Shown in pieces: positions 25,612 through 33,873 of a stretch of 64,000 nt of DNA. The stretch lies in contig JAFMYY010000002.1 of the NCBI GenBank assembly GCA_017948555.1, forward strand, positions 62,001-126,000. The letters are read 5' to 3'. The notes beneath the pieces are model-generated. The model was given only the letters and a program-made list of their open reading frames with translations, made no database searches and was not told the origin of the DNA. Within the stretch, counting starts at the first letter, position 1. Each line of letters opens with the position of its first letter. The translations under genes were made by a program, and so were the position numbers. Source of the DNA: Cesiribacteraceae bacterium YIM B00369. GTDB lineage: Bacteria; Bacteroidota; Bacteroidia; Cytophagales; Cyclobacteriaceae.

Positions 25612-25685
25612 GCTCCCTTCGGGCGATGGCACCAGGTGAAGATGGGAAGGCTTCAAAGAAGAGAAGGCTTCCCCATATTTTTCTT

Positions 25686-26267
25686 TTATCTAAAATATTT
25701 TGGTTTCTGTTGTCGGGCAGCAAGTTTTACTATTTCAGCGATTCGTTTTTGTCTTGTCTCTGGTCGCCTGGCAAGTACAAGCCATTGTAACATAGCCTTT
25801 CTGGCCGATTTACTTAAACTTAGGAAGTAATCTTTGGAATTGGGGTTGCTTTTAAATTCCACTTCCAGGTCTTTCGGTATTAAAAGTTCTTCAACATCGT
25901 CTAAAATTATCCATGAACCATTCTGTTTGGCTGTTTTAATGCTTTCATAACCTGATTCTGTCATCAATCCTTTTTCAATCAATATCCGAACCTTTTCTTT
26001 GTTAACTTTTGACCAGGTACTATTGGCTTTCCGCCTGCTAAAATATTGGTGTGATGATTCATCATCAATCCTTACTTTCTTGCTGTCTATCCAACCAAAG
26101 CAAAGGGCCACATCAACAGCATCGCTCCAGGTGATGGATTTTTTTTCTGAGCCCTTTTTATAAAAAACAAGCCATACAGCTTGTTTGGAAAGATGGTTTT
26201 TCTCTAACCATTTTCTCCAGGCTGTACGGCTTGTCGGATAAAATTTTTCTACTTCCTTTTTCTGCAT
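25686..26267 (-). CDS. YdeI/OmpD-associated family protein
   Basis: The 193-residue cytoplasmic protein matches the YdeI/OmpD-associated family: RTAWRKWLEKNHLSKQAVWLVFYKKGS, SITWSDAVDVALCFGWIDSKKVRIDDE, YFSRRKANSTWSKVNKEKV, and the C-terminal helix-rich KDYFLSLSKSARKAMLQWLVLARRPETRQKRIAEIVKLAARQQKP. The family is linked to cationic-peptide resistance in Salmonella and is otherwise poorly understood. It starts 1 bp after the stop of the upstream RidA gene, so the two form one transcript. Confidence 0.82.
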   Translation of the reverse strand: MQKKEVEKFYPTSRTAWRKWLEKNHLSKQAVWLVFYKKGSEKKSITWSDAVDVALCFGWIDSKKVRIDDESSHQYFSRRKANSTWSKVNKEKVRILIEKGLMTESGYESIKTAKQNGSWIILDDVEELLIPKDLEVEFKSNPNSKDYFLSLSKSARKAMLQWLVLARRPETRQKRIAEIVKLAARQQKPKYFR

Positions 26268-26268
26268 T

Positions 26269-26661
26269 TTATTTTACAACAGTAGCTTCCAGCTCCACCG
26301 TTAAAGTAGCGAATAATCCTTTTACTTCAAGCAAAGTAGTAGCTTGTTGAATTTCGTGCTTTTGTAGGAATGGCACATAAATGTCCATACAAGTGCTGAA
26401 AAACTCCTGCGTTGAGGTAGTATACACATTCAGTCTTACAATGTTTTTACATTCATAGCCTGATTCACTTACAAGTTGCTCTAAGTTAGCAATTGTTTGA
26501 ATTAACTGGTTCCTCATGTCTGAATTGCTTGGGACGCCGTTCGCATCAATAGCTACCTGCCCTGAGCAATAAAGTGTGCCGGCAGGTTGTTTAACCTCAA
26601 TGGCCTGAACCGAATTTGTGTTTTTGCCCCATGCCCATGGGTCGAATGTTTTCTTTTCCAT
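26269..26661 (-). CDS. RidA/YjgF/UK114-family protein (copy 1)
   Basis: The 130-residue protein is a single RidA domain: TLYCSGQVAIDANGVPSNSDMRNQLIQTIANLEQLVSESG, IVRLNVYTTS and a C-terminal LLEVKGLFATLTVELEATVV strand. RidA trimers hydrolyse reactive enamine/imine intermediates; the usual catalytic Arg near the C-terminus (residue 105 in Salmonella) is not obvious here, where the sequence reads QATTLLEVKGL, so it may belong to a non-archetypal Rid subgroup. About 60% of residues match the second copy at 31109-31498. It is transcribed ahead of the YdeI-type gene, with a WYL regulator gene further upstream. Confidence 0.88.
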   Translation of the reverse strand: MEKKTFDPWAWGKNTNSVQAIEVKQPAGTLYCSGQVAIDANGVPSNSDMRNQLIQTIANLEQLVSESGYECKNIVRLNVYTTSTQEFFSTCMDIYVPFLQKHEIQQATTLLEVKGLFATLTVELEATVVK

Positions 26662-26736
26662 TTTTTGATTGTTTTTAAATACAAAGCAAAGATGGATCTG
26701 GATTAAGACAGCCTTATGTCAGGGGTCAAAAAAGAA

Positions 26737-27429
26737 TTAATGATATTTATCAAAATATTCTTGTAACGTCATTTTATGTTGCTCAAACTTCTCTGTCAGA
26801 ATCTCCAATTTCATAATTCTGTCTAAGCGGAAAAATCTAAACTCTTTGCGTAAACGGCACCAGGCAATAAGCAACCAATTTTCAGTTGTACTTACTAATG
26901 CAAAGGGCTCAATGGTTCGGCTGGTTGTTTTGTTTTGCTCATTGGTGTAATCAATATTTATCAGATAAAAGCTGGTTAGAGCAGATTGTATTTTCGAAAT
27001 ATCATTGCTGTTTCTTTCTCTGTTAAGATTCTGCTCAAACCGGGTTCGGTCGGCAAGTAAATTAGCTTTGTCCTTTTCTGATTGCCGTAGAACTGCTTTT
27101 ATTTTGTCGATTGCTTCTGTATAATCTCTAATAAAAGAAATATCCTTATTCTTTAACACCAATTGCTCAGCAAGGATTAAAGCGTTGGCCTGGCTTTCTG
27201 AAAACATAACAGGTGGAATTCTATAACCATCCATTAATGTGTAACCTTTTCCGTCCTCTGTCAGAATAGGAACACCTGCTTGTTCCAGTGCTTTGATGTC
27301 CCTATAAATTGTTCTCACACTTACATTGAACTTCTCTGCAAGACCTGTAGCTGTCAAAAGTCGTTTGGTTTGTAATTGTGTCAGAATTGCAGTCAGGCGT
27401 GAAAGTCGTTTTGGGTCTTTGTTGTTCAT
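26737..27429 (-). CDS. HTH-WYL (YafY-type) transcriptional regulator
   Basis: The 230-residue protein has an N-terminal HTH_11/DeoR-like domain (RLSRLTAILTQLQTKRLLTATGLAEKFNVSVRTIYRDIKALEQAGVPILTEDGKGYTL), a middle helical segment and a WYL effector domain (about 140-220, TTENWLLIAWCRLRKEFRFFRLDRI). WYL domains bind nucleotides or nucleic-acid ligands. It is upstream of the RidA-YdeI pair on the same strand (75 bp gap) and is their probable regulator. Confidence 0.87.
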   Translation of the reverse strand: MNNKDPKRLSRLTAILTQLQTKRLLTATGLAEKFNVSVRTIYRDIKALEQAGVPILTEDGKGYTLMDGYRIPPVMFSESQANALILAEQLVLKNKDISFIRDYTEAIDKIKAVLRQSEKDKANLLADRTRFEQNLNRERNSNDISKIQSALTSFYLINIDYTNEQNKTTSRTIEPFALVSTTENWLLIAWCRLRKEFRFFRLDRIMKLEILTEKFEQHKMTLQEYFDKYH

Positions 27430-27569
27430 CTTTTTGTCTGCTGTCGATGTTCGCAGAGTGTTTCTTTACAATATGACTAAGGTAAACAAAAACACCAAAG
27501 GTGAGGCATGTGAAAGCACCAACCCTTTAGCGGACACAAAATTTATGATAGCAGTAAAAGTGTACAATC

Positions 27570-27628
27570 AAACCTGTGATTAATGAGAATGAAAAACCAC
27601 CGCGTCAAAATAGGGTGGATTCTTGAGA
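27570..27628 (+). repeat. Short dispersed repeat, copy R1
   Basis: The first 42 nt (27570-27611, AAACCTGTGATTAATGAGAA...) match 32245-32286 with 3 mismatches. The second half (27597-27628, CCACC...GGTGG hairpin then ATTCTTGAG) matches 25459-25491. Confidence 0.65.
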
Positions 27629-27717
27629 TATCAATATTCCGGTGGCTTTCCGTTCACGTGGGGTTTGGTAGCACAAAGTTTCATTTTACAACTAAAGTTT
27701 ATTAGAAGCAAGCCTCA

Positions 27718-27761
27718 GTTTTGCAAGTTAGCCGCCTGACGCAAAACCTCTGTTGGCGGCT
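27718..27761. other. Interleaved inverted repeats (pseudoknot-like or attC-like)
   Basis: GTTTTGC (27718-27724) pairs with GCAAAAC (27741-27747), and AGCCGCC (27730-27736) pairs with GGCGGCT (27755-27761). The arms alternate, so both stems can form only as an H-type pseudoknot, or as alternatives. The outer AGCCGCC...GTTGGCGGCT also recalls integron attC ends, but the consensus bases do not fit fully. Confidence 0.4.
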
Positions 27762-27808
27762 GGGCTTTTAGTGTGTCTGTTAGTGTCAGTTGAAAGAAAG
27801 GCGAAATG

Positions 27809-28696
27809 CTAAAGGCGACATTTCCGTTTTTTTTTTTTAAACAGTTTGCTGAACGACTGCGGATGCTCAAACCCAAGCTGATAGGCAACCTCTGAAACAG
27901 TCAAATTAGTTGTAGATAATAATTCTTTCGCCTTTTCAATCAATTTATTGTGTATGTGCTGCTGTGCATTTTGTCCGGTCAGGGAACGAAGCATATCACT
28001 TAAATAACTTGGTGATATGTTTAAGTGTGCTGATAGATATTGAACAGTTGGTAAGCCTTGCTCTAATGATTTTTCATTGTTGAAATAAGTGTCTAAAATT
28101 TCTTCCAGCTTTTGTAATAAATCACTGTTTGCTACTTTTCTTGTTATAAATTGACGTTTGTAAAAACGATTGCTATAGCTGAGTAATAATTCAATTTGAG
28201 AAATGATTATATCCTGGCTGAAATCATCAATTCTACAGTTTAACTCCTCCTGAATTATTTTAAAGATTGAAATGATTGTTGATTTCTCATTTTCGGATAA
28301 ATGCAGTGCTTCGTTGGTTGCATAGGAGAAGAACCCATATAAGTTTATTTTTTTTGCCAACGGATATGACAGTAAAAAATCAGGGTGGATGAATAATAAA
28401 TACCCTTGTTTTTCTTTTTCATCAGGGCTTTGAAAAATTTGGTTTGGTGCTGTAAACACCAAACCGCCCTCTCCAAAGTCATAATAATTTTGTCCGTATT
28501 TTACTTTGCTATTAAGTTCAGCCTTGTAGGCGATTTTGTAAAAATCCAGGATGAGAAAATCGGTAAGTGTGTTAGGGGCAATACTGACATCTTCAAGTTT
28601 TACCACGCTTACCAATGGATGAACAGGTTTGTTTAATCCAAAAATTTTATTCAAGTGCGTGAGTGATTCAATTTTCAGCAGATTATTTCTGTTCAT
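27809..28696 (-). CDS. AraC-family regulator with C-terminal frameshift at a poly-A tract
   Basis: The 295-residue product has an N-terminal sensor region with a cupin-like middle and a C-terminal AraC DNA-binding domain (LSAHLNISPSYLSDMLRSLTGQNAQQHIHNKLIEKAKELL, LTVSEVAYQLGFEHPQSFSKLFK). It ends abruptly as KKKKRKCRL after a run of 12 A (12 T on the plus strand, 27827-27838). With 10 or 13 A the frame would continue KTEMSPLAFRLSFN and stop at 27786-27788, which is the normal family ending. So it is frameshifted, phase-variable or mis-sequenced at the homopolymer. It is downstream of and co-oriented with the hydrolase gene at 28780, a likely target. Confidence 0.8.
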   Translation of the reverse strand: MNRNNLLKIESLTHLNKIFGLNKPVHPLVSVVKLEDVSIAPNTLTDFLILDFYKIAYKAELNSKVKYGQNYYDFGEGGLVFTAPNQIFQSPDEKEKQGYLLFIHPDFLLSYPLAKKINLYGFFSYATNEALHLSENEKSTIISIFKIIQEELNCRIDDFSQDIIISQIELLLSYSNRFYKRQFITRKVANSDLLQKLEEILDTYFNNEKSLEQGLPTVQYLSAHLNISPSYLSDMLRSLTGQNAQQHIHNKLIEKAKELLSTTNLTVSEVAYQLGFEHPQSFSKLFKKKKRKCRL

Positions 28697-28779
28697 ATTG
28701 TTATGTTATTTATATAGGAGGTTGACAGGTAATTAGGAATAGGTATTAAAGAAAGTTTGTGCCTGGCAAAACTTTATTA

Positions 28780-29751
28780 TTATTTACAATCAATACGACC
28801 CTTGGCATCCGCAACAGTGTTTATTTCTTTCTTTAAATCTTCCCAACTGGTGTCTTTGGGATTGAATGCAGTTCTCAGATATGCCATTATTGACATACAA
28901 AGAAAATAAACACGGTCGGGGTTTTCATCGCTTGTTTCTAAAGCGTCGTAACCGGAAATACCACCAAAGATATGTTCTGCACCAAAAATGGTAAGTAAGC
29001 ACTTTGGACCTGGGCTGTGATGATAAGCATCGGCACGCCAGTTTTCAAGGTCGGAAAAATTAGCGTTTTTGTCTTTATCGCCATTTACCACAAGTGCAGG
29101 CAGTGTCATTGTGCTGTAGTTGGTTCCCTTCAAAGGAACACCATATGTTTGATTTCCGATTGTGTTCAGTCCTTCAGGACTACCTGGAACACCTATCATA
29201 ACCCTCGCTTTTAACCTTGGCTCTGCAAAATTTACAAGTCCACCGGTAACAGGGTCGGTTACTTCCATGCCTGCAAGCATAGCCACAGTATGCCCTCCCA
29301 ATGAATGCCCGATGGCGGCAACTTTTGTTGCATCAACCCGACCTTCCAGGCCCGGGACGACAGATATAATTCTATCAAAGTTATCAAGGATGAATTGCAG
29401 ATCCATGGGTCGTGACTTCCAGAATGTTGGACCTTCAGGGCCACTTTGGTCAAGCGCTAATGTTTTAGAGTTAAGATGTGTTGGCTGAATGACAACAAAG
29501 CCTTGGGCGGAAAAGAAGTCAGCAAGCGGAGCATAACCATGCAGTGATGAAAGGAAGTTTGACCGACCATGACCATGTGAAAGAATAATAACGGGTAAGT
29601 CATTTCCTATAGCGGGAGCTGATATCTTCATCTGTAAATCAACCGGACGACCTGCAACTGGAAGAACAACCGGACTGAATGAAATAACAGGATTTACTTC
29701 TCCTCCTCTTGAAGAAAGAGCATCTTTTAAATTTTCGATTGACTGCTTCAT
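28780..29751 (-). CDS. Alpha/beta hydrolase (chlorophyllase/PAF-acetylhydrolase-like)
   Basis: The 323-residue protein has an alpha/beta hydrolase core with the oxyanion-type IILSHGHGRS, the nucleophile elbow AAIGHSLGGHTVAML (Ser in GHSLGG), an Asp region in VVNGDKDKNANF, and the His in FGAEHIFGG. No signal peptide is present. The family includes chlorophyllase-like and platelet-activating-factor acetylhydrolase-like enzymes; the substrate is unknown. It is followed on the same strand by the frameshifted AraC-type gene with an 83-bp gap. Confidence 0.85.
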   Translation of the reverse strand: MKQSIENLKDALSSRGGEVNPVISFSPVVLPVAGRPVDLQMKISAPAIGNDLPVIILSHGHGRSNFLSSLHGYAPLADFFSAQGFVVIQPTHLNSKTLALDQSGPEGPTFWKSRPMDLQFILDNFDRIISVVPGLEGRVDATKVAAIGHSLGGHTVAMLAGMEVTDPVTGGLVNFAEPRLKARVMIGVPGSPEGLNTIGNQTYGVPLKGTNYSTMTLPALVVNGDKDKNANFSDLENWRADAYHHSPGPKCLLTIFGAEHIFGGISGYDALETSDENPDRVYFLCMSIMAYLRTAFNPKDTSWEDLKKEINTVADAKGRIDCK

Positions 29752-30348
29752 AATTATTTGTTTTTAAGTTATGAAACAAAGGTCAGTAAGATTACTTTGT
29801 TGGATGTAACCTATTTGAGGGAGTTTGTAGCCAAAATGAGGAAGTTTTAAAAGGGTTGGCGATTGGCTCTTTTTGTTTTGCCGAAGGGTTGTGGCCGGAT
29901 CCTGCCAAAACAAAATGTGCCAATGCCGTTGCTTAAAAATCTTCTGTGTAGTGGGCTTTTTTACTTTTTCAGACAGTGTCCCCCCCGGTTAGCGGTGGTA
30001 CCCTACCATTGCCGCTTACTTGTTTATATGCGCCAATGTGGTGTATATATTTGCTTTACTGATTCCCTAACATAGCCATTTTTCTGAATAAAATTTAAAC
30101 TACCACTGGTTTGGAGTTGTAATAATCTGTGAAACGAATGATTGGAATTGAGGAAAATTCCATAAAATTAAGGAACAATTTTGTGCCTTGTTTTTACCTC
30201 AAAAAATCAAGGCACTACTTATAATATTGAAAACAGGTGTTTAATGAATAATATTGCTTTCTGTACCGGTGAAATAAAGCTTTTCAACCTGTACAGAAAA
30301 TCCTTCTTTTCCTGAAGCGGTGTGATTTTTATCTCATGAATCGGGGTT
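29752..30348. other. 597-bp region without a gene
   Basis: No supported coding sequence, tRNA or repeat was seen on either strand. It is AT-rich, with several short open frames that match nothing known to me. Confidence 0.5.
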
Positions 30349-30978
30349 TTATTTTACACCAATATGCCGAATTTTCTGTATTTTTTTGCATATTACCAGG
30401 TAAAAAGGGTAGTTCTCTGTCACTTCTTTTATTTCAAGCAATCCTACTTTACCAAATTCTTCTTCTATCGCTTCTCTGTCGTAAAAGAATATTTTTACAC
30501 CACCAAACATTTCAAACCTGTCTTTGCTGATGTAGGTACCTTGTCCATAAGTTAGAGCTTCCTTTGTAATTGTCGTAAAGACCATAAATCCGTTTTCGGT
30601 TAACTGGTTATAACAGTCCTTAATTAATTTTGCTCTTTCATCTTCCTCCAGCAAATAAATTAAGCCGTAACAAAAAATTCCATCATATAACTTATTATCA
30701 AAAGGCATTTCAGTTACAGAGCCGTGATAAATTGTTATGTCATTTCCAAAATGTTTTTGAGCTAAATCAATGGCTGTTTGTGATATTTCTATTCCTGTAA
30801 CGGTCATTCCATTGTCTCGGAAAATCCGGGCATTTCTTCCATATCCAATGCCAGGAATAAGCACGGTTTTTACTTTATTCTCAACAAAAAGATCCTTTGT
30901 TAATAAAGTAGATTTTGCAGGTTCTAATCCCCACATTTCTTGTTTATCTTTAAAGGCCTCTTCCCAAAATTCTGTCAT
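30349..30978 (-). CDS. SAM-dependent class I methyltransferase
   Basis: The 209-residue protein opens with FWEEAFKDKQEMWGLEPAKSTLL, followed by the SAM motif TVLIPGIGYGRNARIFRDNGMTVTGIEIS, then DITIYHGSVTEMPFDNKLYDGIFCYGLIYLLEEDERAKLI and a C-terminal beta region. The layout (tryptophan-rich start, short length, PGxGxGRN motif) resembles thiopurine S-methyltransferase/TehB-like enzymes acting on small molecules. The substrate is unknown. It stands alone between two gene-free stretches. Confidence 0.82.
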   Translation of the reverse strand: MTEFWEEAFKDKQEMWGLEPAKSTLLTKDLFVENKVKTVLIPGIGYGRNARIFRDNGMTVTGIEISQTAIDLAQKHFGNDITIYHGSVTEMPFDNKLYDGIFCYGLIYLLEEDERAKLIKDCYNQLTENGFMVFTTITKEALTYGQGTYISKDRFEMFGGVKIFFYDREAIEEEFGKVGLLEIKEVTENYPFYLVICKKIQKIRHIGVK

Positions 30979-31058
30979 AAATTCTCTTTTTATATCTGTA
31001 GCCCTACTGTATTTGATGCCTTACCGTTTTTAGAAAGGGTCTAAAATCGACAAAATCA

Positions 31059-31102
31059 AAAATAGCAGGAGATCAAAATATTATCAGACCTCCTGCTATT
31101 TT
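31059..31102 (-). terminator. Intrinsic terminator of the second RidA gene
   Basis: A perfect 13-bp stem (31059-31071 with 31090-31102) begins 6 bp after the RidA stop, with a T-rich tail in the minus-strand direction. Confidence 0.75.
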
Positions 31103-31108
31103 ACTTCA

Positions 31109-31498
31109 TTATTTCACCACTGTAGCTTCCAGTTCAATTTTTAAGGTTTCAAAAAGTCCTTTTACTTCCAATAATGTACTTGCCTGCCTGATTCCATGCT
31201 TCCCTATCCAATCCTGGAAAACATCAAAGCAAGAGAAAAGCTCTGCAGACGAGGTTGTGTAAATATTTAGCCGCACAATCCCCTGGCATTCATATCCTGC
31301 CTCGCGGATAACTTGTTCTAAATTTTGGATGGCCTGAATTAACTGGGTTTTCATGTCACCTGTACTTGATTCACCATCTGCGTTCACTGCCGCCTGTCCG
31401 GAACAATAGAGGATTCTTTCCGGATGTTTTACTTCAACGGCCTGTACATAACTCCGGCTATTTTGCCATTGCCATGGATTAATGAATTGTTTTTCCAT
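31109..31498 (-). CDS. RidA/YjgF/UK114-family protein (copy 2)
   Basis: Starting at MEKQFINPWQWQ (the Met aligned with copy 1; the frame is open 10 codons further upstream), the product is 129 residues. It shares the copy 1 layout: ILYCSGQAAVNADGESSTGDMKTQLIQAIQNLEQVIREAG, IVRLNIYTTS, and the identical ending ELEATVVK. As in copy 1, the archetypal RidA catalytic Arg position is not apparent. An Fnr-like regulator gene lies 124 bp upstream on the same strand. The second RidA within 5 kb points to duplication or to independent arrival. Confidence 0.88.
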   Translation of the reverse strand: MEKQFINPWQWQNSRSYVQAVEVKHPERILYCSGQAAVNADGESSTGDMKTQLIQAIQNLEQVIREAGYECQGIVRLNIYTTSSAELFSCFDVFQDWIGKHGIRQASTLLEVKGLFETLKIELEATVVK

Positions 31499-31622
31499 TT
31501 TTTTGCTTTTATGTGCCACTGCAGACATAACAGATTATAAAATAATACACTGCAAAGATGGATACAAGGCCATTGTATTTTGTGTGACAAACATCACAAC
31601 TACTAACTGATCCCTATAAAGA

Positions 31623-32186
31623 TTAAGAAGAAAGCCTGCTAAGGGTTTCGCGCGAAACCCCCAAATAGGATGCAAGCAAGGTTTTAGGCACTCTTTGAAC
31701 CAAAGAAGGATACTGCTTAATTAGTTGTTCATAACGCTCCTTTGCATTGGAGCTAAGGAAAGTTAAAATGCGCTGCTGTGATCCGATGTGACCAGCATTT
31801 GATTTTTTAAGAAAGAAATGTTCCATTTTTTGAAGGCCTGAACATACCTTTTGATAATCTTGCAGTGATAGACAAAATACCTGGGTATTTTCAATGCATT
31901 GCAACGACATTGTAGCAGAAGTTTGGCTATAATAAGCCAGAAAATCACTTTCCCACCAATCTTCCATCGCAAAGGATACAATATGTTGCTTTCCTGATTC
32001 ATCGGCAAATACCAACATTAATAGGCCCGAAACCACAAAATAAGCATACTTTACGCTTTCACCTTCCTGTATAAGAAATTCACGTTTTTTAAAATTTTTA
32101 AGGGTGAAATGAGAGGCAACAAAGGCAAACTCATCATCTGTCAGTGGTACTATTTTTTCAATATGTTTCCTTAGTTTTTCCTGCAT
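31623..32186 (-). CDS. Crp/Fnr-family transcriptional regulator
   Basis: The 187-residue protein has a cyclic-nucleotide-binding-fold sensor domain (about 1-120: FVASHFTLKNFKKREFLIQEGESVKYAYFVVSGLLMLVF) and a short helix-turn-helix ending ASYLGVSRETLSRLSS. No cysteines arranged for an iron-sulfur cluster are visible, so the ligand is unclear. It is upstream of and co-oriented with RidA copy 2, the likely target. Confidence 0.87.
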   Translation of the reverse strand: MQEKLRKHIEKIVPLTDDEFAFVASHFTLKNFKKREFLIQEGESVKYAYFVVSGLLMLVFADESGKQHIVSFAMEDWWESDFLAYYSQTSATMSLQCIENTQVFCLSLQDYQKVCSGLQKMEHFFLKKSNAGHIGSQQRILTFLSSNAKERYEQLIKQYPSLVQRVPKTLLASYLGVSRETLSRLSS

Positions 32187-32244
32187 CAGGATAGAAAATG
32201 ATAAATTAGTCTTGGTAAATTTCTTTCTAAGTTACTGAAAAAAT

Positions 32245-32286
32245 AAACCTGTGATTCATGAGAATGAAAAACCACTGCTTCAAAAT
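32245..32286 (+). repeat. Short dispersed repeat, copy R2
   Basis: The 42-nt segment matches 27570-27611 with 3 mismatches in the same orientation. It lies in the gap between a Crp/Fnr-type gene and an SDR gene. Confidence 0.65.
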
Positions 32287-32436
32287 TGGATCGTATGATG
32301 AGGATTTAGAAGGAGAACGGCTAACTTATAAAAAGCATAAGATTTAGATGTGCTACAAACAAAGATTGCAGTTAAGAACCAGACTTTAAGTTTAGTTCTT
32401 AACTACTTTTAAAAGGCATTATTATGTGCTGCTTTG

Positions 32437-33174
32437 TTACCAGGGAATTTCTCCCGTTTCAGGATTGCTCTCTTCACTGAAAAATTTGCCTGTTGGTCCG
32501 TTTTGGTCAATTAAAGCATACCTGATAATACGTTTTCCTGCTTCTTCAACCTCACCTCCGTTATGGCCGGTAAAATCAGTACTCGTATAACCCGGGCAAA
32601 CAGCATTTACTTTAAAAGGAGTGGTACGTAGCTCGTAAGCCAAATGAATAGTATACATATTCAAAGCTGCTTTTGAGGAACCATACACTGCATATTTTGC
32701 AAAGTCATAAGCAAACCAATCCGGGTCGCTTTGAAGCGTAAGAGAACCCACGCTGGTACTTACATTTACAATCCGTGGTTCAGGCGATTTTCGTAATAAA
32801 TCAATGAATGCCTGCGTAACTCTTGCTACACCAAATACATTGGTATTAAAGGCTGTCATAAACTGGTCTGAATTTGATTCAAGTGCAGTATATGGACTAC
32901 CTCCGTTAATACCCGCATTATTAATAAGAACATCTAAAACGTCCGTTCTTTTTCCAACCTCTTCGCGAGCAGCTTTTACAGAATTTTCGTCTGTAACATC
33001 CAGCTGTACAGCTTCTAAATTGGTAAATCCTTTGGATTCTAATTTTTCAACCGCTTTAAGTCCGTTTGCTAAATTACGGCTTCCAAGGTATACGTAAAAT
33101 CCTTTTTGTAATAACTGTCTTGCCGTTTCAAGGCCTATGCCTTTGTTGGCTCCTGTAATTAACGCTGTTTTCAT
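32437..33174 (-). CDS. Short-chain dehydrogenase/reductase
   Basis: The 245-residue classical SDR has the cofactor motif TGANKGIGLETARQLL (TGxxxGxG), the NNAG motif (LINNAGINGG), the catalytic Ser in IVNVSTSVGSL and YGSSKAAL (Tyr-x-x-x-Lys), and the CPGYTSTDFTGHNG substrate loop. The basic residue SRN after the first strand suggests NADPH preference. The substrate is unknown (carbonyl-reductase-like). A Crp/Fnr-type gene lies 78 bp upstream on the same strand. Confidence 0.9.
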   Translation of the reverse strand: MKTALITGANKGIGLETARQLLQKGFYVYLGSRNLANGLKAVEKLESKGFTNLEAVQLDVTDENSVKAAREEVGKRTDVLDVLINNAGINGGSPYTALESNSDQFMTAFNTNVFGVARVTQAFIDLLRKSPEPRIVNVSTSVGSLTLQSDPDWFAYDFAKYAVYGSSKAALNMYTIHLAYELRTTPFKVNAVCPGYTSTDFTGHNGGEVEEAGKRIIRYALIDQNGPTGKFFSEESNPETGEIPW

Positions 33175-33252
33175 TTTTATTCTGTTTTAATGAATAAAGC
33201 AAATTTGCATCACACATAAATGAAATGATTTACCAAATGATAAAAAGCGATT

Positions 33253-33819
33253 TCACCGAATATTTTTTCTTATTCTACTCAATGATTGTTGTGTAACACC
33301 TACGTAAGAAGCAATGTAAGCCAGTGGAACTCTGTTTATAAGGGATGGATAGTTTTTCAAAAATTCCAGATAACGCGTAGTGGCATCTTGTGAAATGACC
33401 GGACCTTTTCTGGATTTTTGGTACATGCATATTTGCACCATCTTATTTTTAATTTTATCCCAATCAACAATAATGTGGGAAAGCTCTTCCCAGTTTTGCT
33501 TAGAAAATACAATTAATTTACAATTAGTGCAGGCTTGCAAATATTCCGAAGAGGAGGTGTTTGCCTCAAAATTAAAATAATCAGCCACTAAACTATTTTC
33601 GCAAATAAAGCAACGGGTGATTTCTTCTCCTTTATTGTTATAATAGCAACCACGAATAACACCTTCTACAATAAAACCCACCTGTTTAGGGATTTTTCCT
33701 GCTTCTGAAAAATACTCGTCTTTTTGGAGGTATAATTCACTGGCCTTACTTTTTATAAGGTCTATTTGTTGTTTGTTCAAGCTGCCAAACTGCAAAATGT
33801 ATTCAATTAATTCCTTCAT
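33253..33819 (-). CDS. Crp/Fnr-family transcriptional regulator
   Basis: The 188-residue protein has a cNMP-binding-like sensor (SELYLQKDEYFSEAGKIPKQVGFIVEGVIRGCYYNNKGEEITRCF) and a short C-terminal helix-turn-helix (LAYIASYVGVTQQSLSRIRKNIR). It is typical of the numerous Bacteroidota Crp-like regulators with unknown ligand. It precedes the SDR gene on the same strand and probably controls it. Confidence 0.87.
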   Translation of the reverse strand: MKELIEYILQFGSLNKQQIDLIKSKASELYLQKDEYFSEAGKIPKQVGFIVEGVIRGCYYNNKGEEITRCFICENSLVADYFNFEANTSSSEYLQACTNCKLIVFSKQNWEELSHIIVDWDKIKNKMVQICMYQKSRKGPVISQDATTRYLEFLKNYPSLINRVPLAYIASYVGVTQQSLSRIRKNIR

Positions 33820-33873
33820 AGCCGAAAGTTAGAAACAGTAAAATATGATTTATTTATCTTTTGGTAAAAAGTT

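Larger units (their letters stand above)
27430..27785. other. 356-bp intergenic region with repeat and structured element
   Basis: It holds repeat copy R1 (27570-27628) and a pseudoknot-like or attC-like structure (27718-27761). The rest shows nothing recognisable. Confidence 0.5.
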
